This document shows, piece by piece, positions 62,131 to 64,000 of a stretch of 64,000 nucleotides of DNA. The stretch is taken from the NCBI RefSeq assembly GCF_035046505.1, contig NC_089822.1, positions 100,634,659 to 100,698,658 on the forward strand, given 5' to 3'. Made by a program: the position numbers and the translations under genes. Origin of the DNA: Tiliqua scincoides (lineage: Eukaryota; Chordata; Lepidosauria; Squamata; Scincidae). Position 1 is the stretch's first letter, and each line of letters opens with the position of its first letter. Below the pieces are notes generated by a model, which saw nothing but the letters and a program-made list of their open reading frames with translations, ran no database searches and was not told where the DNA came from.

Positions 62131-62541
62131 GAGAGGTGACACTACTAGTGGCCAAAAATGTGGAAACCTTTAAAAAAATTATATTTATGAATAATACCAT
62201 GATGTCATATATATTATTTGAAAGTTAATTGCATGTAGAATGTAAGGAATCAAGCCATGTTGAATTATCCGTATGCTATCGAACATTATGACCAAATAAC
62301 GAGAAAAAGAAAACACAACTGCCTTATGTAACAAAAACTGGATTTCTTTAACTCAAAACTGACCAATGAGACTGATTGTTTTGAGAGCCAATAAGGTGTT
62401 ATTATGACGCTGCAGGGAACAAATAGGCTATGTGTAAGATATTGTAATTTATTCTGTATTGTCTGGTATGGGAGGAGGTCCACCATGGGGTGACACAACA
62501 AGCTCACACACTGGGTGATGTAAACCCTAGTGACACCTCTG
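62131..62541. mobile_element. hAT-like element, same family as 42802
   Basis: Ends AGAGGTGACACTACTAG and CCCTAGTGACACCTCTG, inverted; the interior resembles 42960-43080. No clear duplication remains. Confidence 0.6.
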
Positions 62542-63232
62542 AGCGAGGGAGCAAGACGATGGTGGATTTGGAGTGCTCTTCATCTCAAGTCTGCCACTGC
62601 CTCCCTCCAACCTGCTGCGGACATGAGCTGTGTTGACTTTCTTCCCATGTGCTTGAGCTTCCTTACCAGATCATCTGCTCCCTTACCATGCTCCATCATG
62701 GAGCTTCCACACACCTGGAAGTGTGGACTCTGTATTTTATTTGCAGGGTTGCGCAAACAAAGGCGCTTCATTCATGTGGTCCATTTAAATCAAACCAAAA
62801 GTCCCGCACTTCCAGGTTTGCAAAACTACGCAATGGAGTACGTTAAGGGCCTTGTTTTGTCAGCCTGCTGAAGCAGAGGCAGAAACAGTGGGCCTGAGGC
62901 AGTGTCAGGCACCATCCCCAGTTGTGCTGCCTCTGGATTACAGACCATCTGCAGATAAATTGTTCAGGTTTGCAAATAATCAAAGTGTTGATATACTGGG
63001 CTTTTCCAGTGAGTTGTTAGTAAGAAATAGCTCAGTGTCAGAGGAGGTCAAGTTGATTTTGTTCTTACATAGTTAATCATTGGCAAGGGATGTGTGTGAA
63101 ATTAAGCAGTTGCAGCAGGAGAGATAGCCAAGGCGATAGCAGAGCTGCAATGAGGAACAGATGTATTGTATCTGTTGCAAACTTATCCCACCCTTCTTCC
63201 AAGAAACTCAGAGTGGTGTACATGATTGCTAC

Positions 63233-63271
<39 letters not shown>

Positions 63272-64000
63272 AGGGTCAGCCCATGAGTTCCACATACCTG
63301 GAGCGGTGCACCAAATGCTGCGCCCCCCCCACCTGGTATATGCGAGCCACTGCATACATTCTGGGGGCCTTGACTGCTATATAGACAAGTTACACCCTCT
63401 AATCCCAAATGGTTCACTTCCTATCTTGAGTTAGAATTCCACCCTGAACAGTTCCCAATAGTAGATGCTGCTGGATTTCAGAAACTGGAAACAAAACTAA
63501 AGCATAGCAAGTATTGAATTGGGCAAAAGGATGCATAGAGCCACTGCCTGAAAATGACACACGTATGTTTTGGTGAAACCACCAAGAGTCTTGTGGCTCC
63601 TGGAAAAATTAACAAAGGACATAAGACTCTTCGTTTGTTTTACTACGAGAGACGAACATTCTGTGGTTCATGCAAGAGTCTAACCTTCTGGAAGGTGTTT
63701 TATTAAAAGGGGCAAGCAAAATGGAACTTCACTTGTTGAATATGAATGTTTTCAACATTCCAAAAGTGAGGTTTGAGTTCTGCAATTAGCTAATAGTTCT
63801 GCAGTAGCTAATAACATCCAGCAGAGGGAGACCTGAATCAAGAGAAAAGTTTACAAAACACCAATGTTTCACTAAACCCAGGGAGTTTGCAGAGTAGCTT
63901 CAAGTGGAAAGGGCAAGCAAAACAAAATTGATTCTAGTGTCTAGCTAGAAATTCAGCCCCTGTTGCTAACTAATTACATTCTCTCAGGAATGATGATATT
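62542..64000. other. Intergenic DNA at the right edge
   Basis: No exon was recognised. A TG microsatellite occupies 63234-63269. Confidence 0.5.
63234..63269. repeat. TG microsatellite
   Basis: About 18 TG dinucleotides. Confidence 0.95.

Noticed and set aside
63817-63830. CTCF-like CCAGCAGAGGGAGA
   Set aside because: The core C at position 12 is changed and it is not part of the repeated V-downstream block; too weak to call.

Overview
The window is vertebrate nuclear DNA, most likely from a squamate reptile. It carries a cluster of T-cell receptor beta variable (TRBV) genes followed by one trypsinogen gene. Three things support this: V exons with 23-type recombination signals, the TRB–trypsinogen linkage known from other vertebrates, and a repeat load of CR1-type LINE tails, tRNA-derived SINEs and many short hAT-like and Harbinger-like elements. 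The squamate call rests on repeat style and is an inference. No D, J or C segment was seen.

Layout. Positions 1-6200 hold repeats and featureless intergenic DNA. An orphan decayed V promoter and leader lies at 6200-6440. Nine V genes of one family (family A) follow on the + strand, with leaders near 8.7, 14.8, 18.7, 22.0, 26.8, 29.7, 36.8, 38.8 and 44.9 kb. Each has a 40-nt leader exon, an intron of 0.4-1.3 kb, a V exon of about 290 nt and a 23-type RSS. Family A splits into an 'M' type (units 1, 4, 6, 8, 9; ends CAKQD) and a 'K' type (units 2, 3, 5, 7; ends CAEQ). A second family (B), with a leader intron of about 90 bp, has two intact genes (34.2 and 50.6 kb) and one inverted, truncated relic on the - strand (25.6-25.85 kb). 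The locus grew by tandem duplication of A-A-B type cassettes. A degraded family A relic at 51.3-52.05 kb has been split by DNA transposons.

The trypsinogen gene (60864 down to 54052, - strand) has all five exons and predicts a 248-residue preproenzyme. It has the catalytic triad, the trypsin specificity aspartate and a six-aspartate activation peptide.

How it works together: each V gene supplies CDR1, CDR2 and the start of CDR3 of a TCR beta chain, to be joined by RAG to D-J segments outside the window. An ETS-type motif sits about 100-130 bp before every A leader. CTCF-like motifs in one orientation lie 1.2-1.9 kb after five A genes, so parts of the duplicated unit look regulatory. Paralogous empty sites show target-site duplications for several transposon insertions and put them in relative order. 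Several V genes look impaired: unit 6 has a TACAGTG heptamer, unit 8 has CACAGTA, and unit 9 has lost its start codon.
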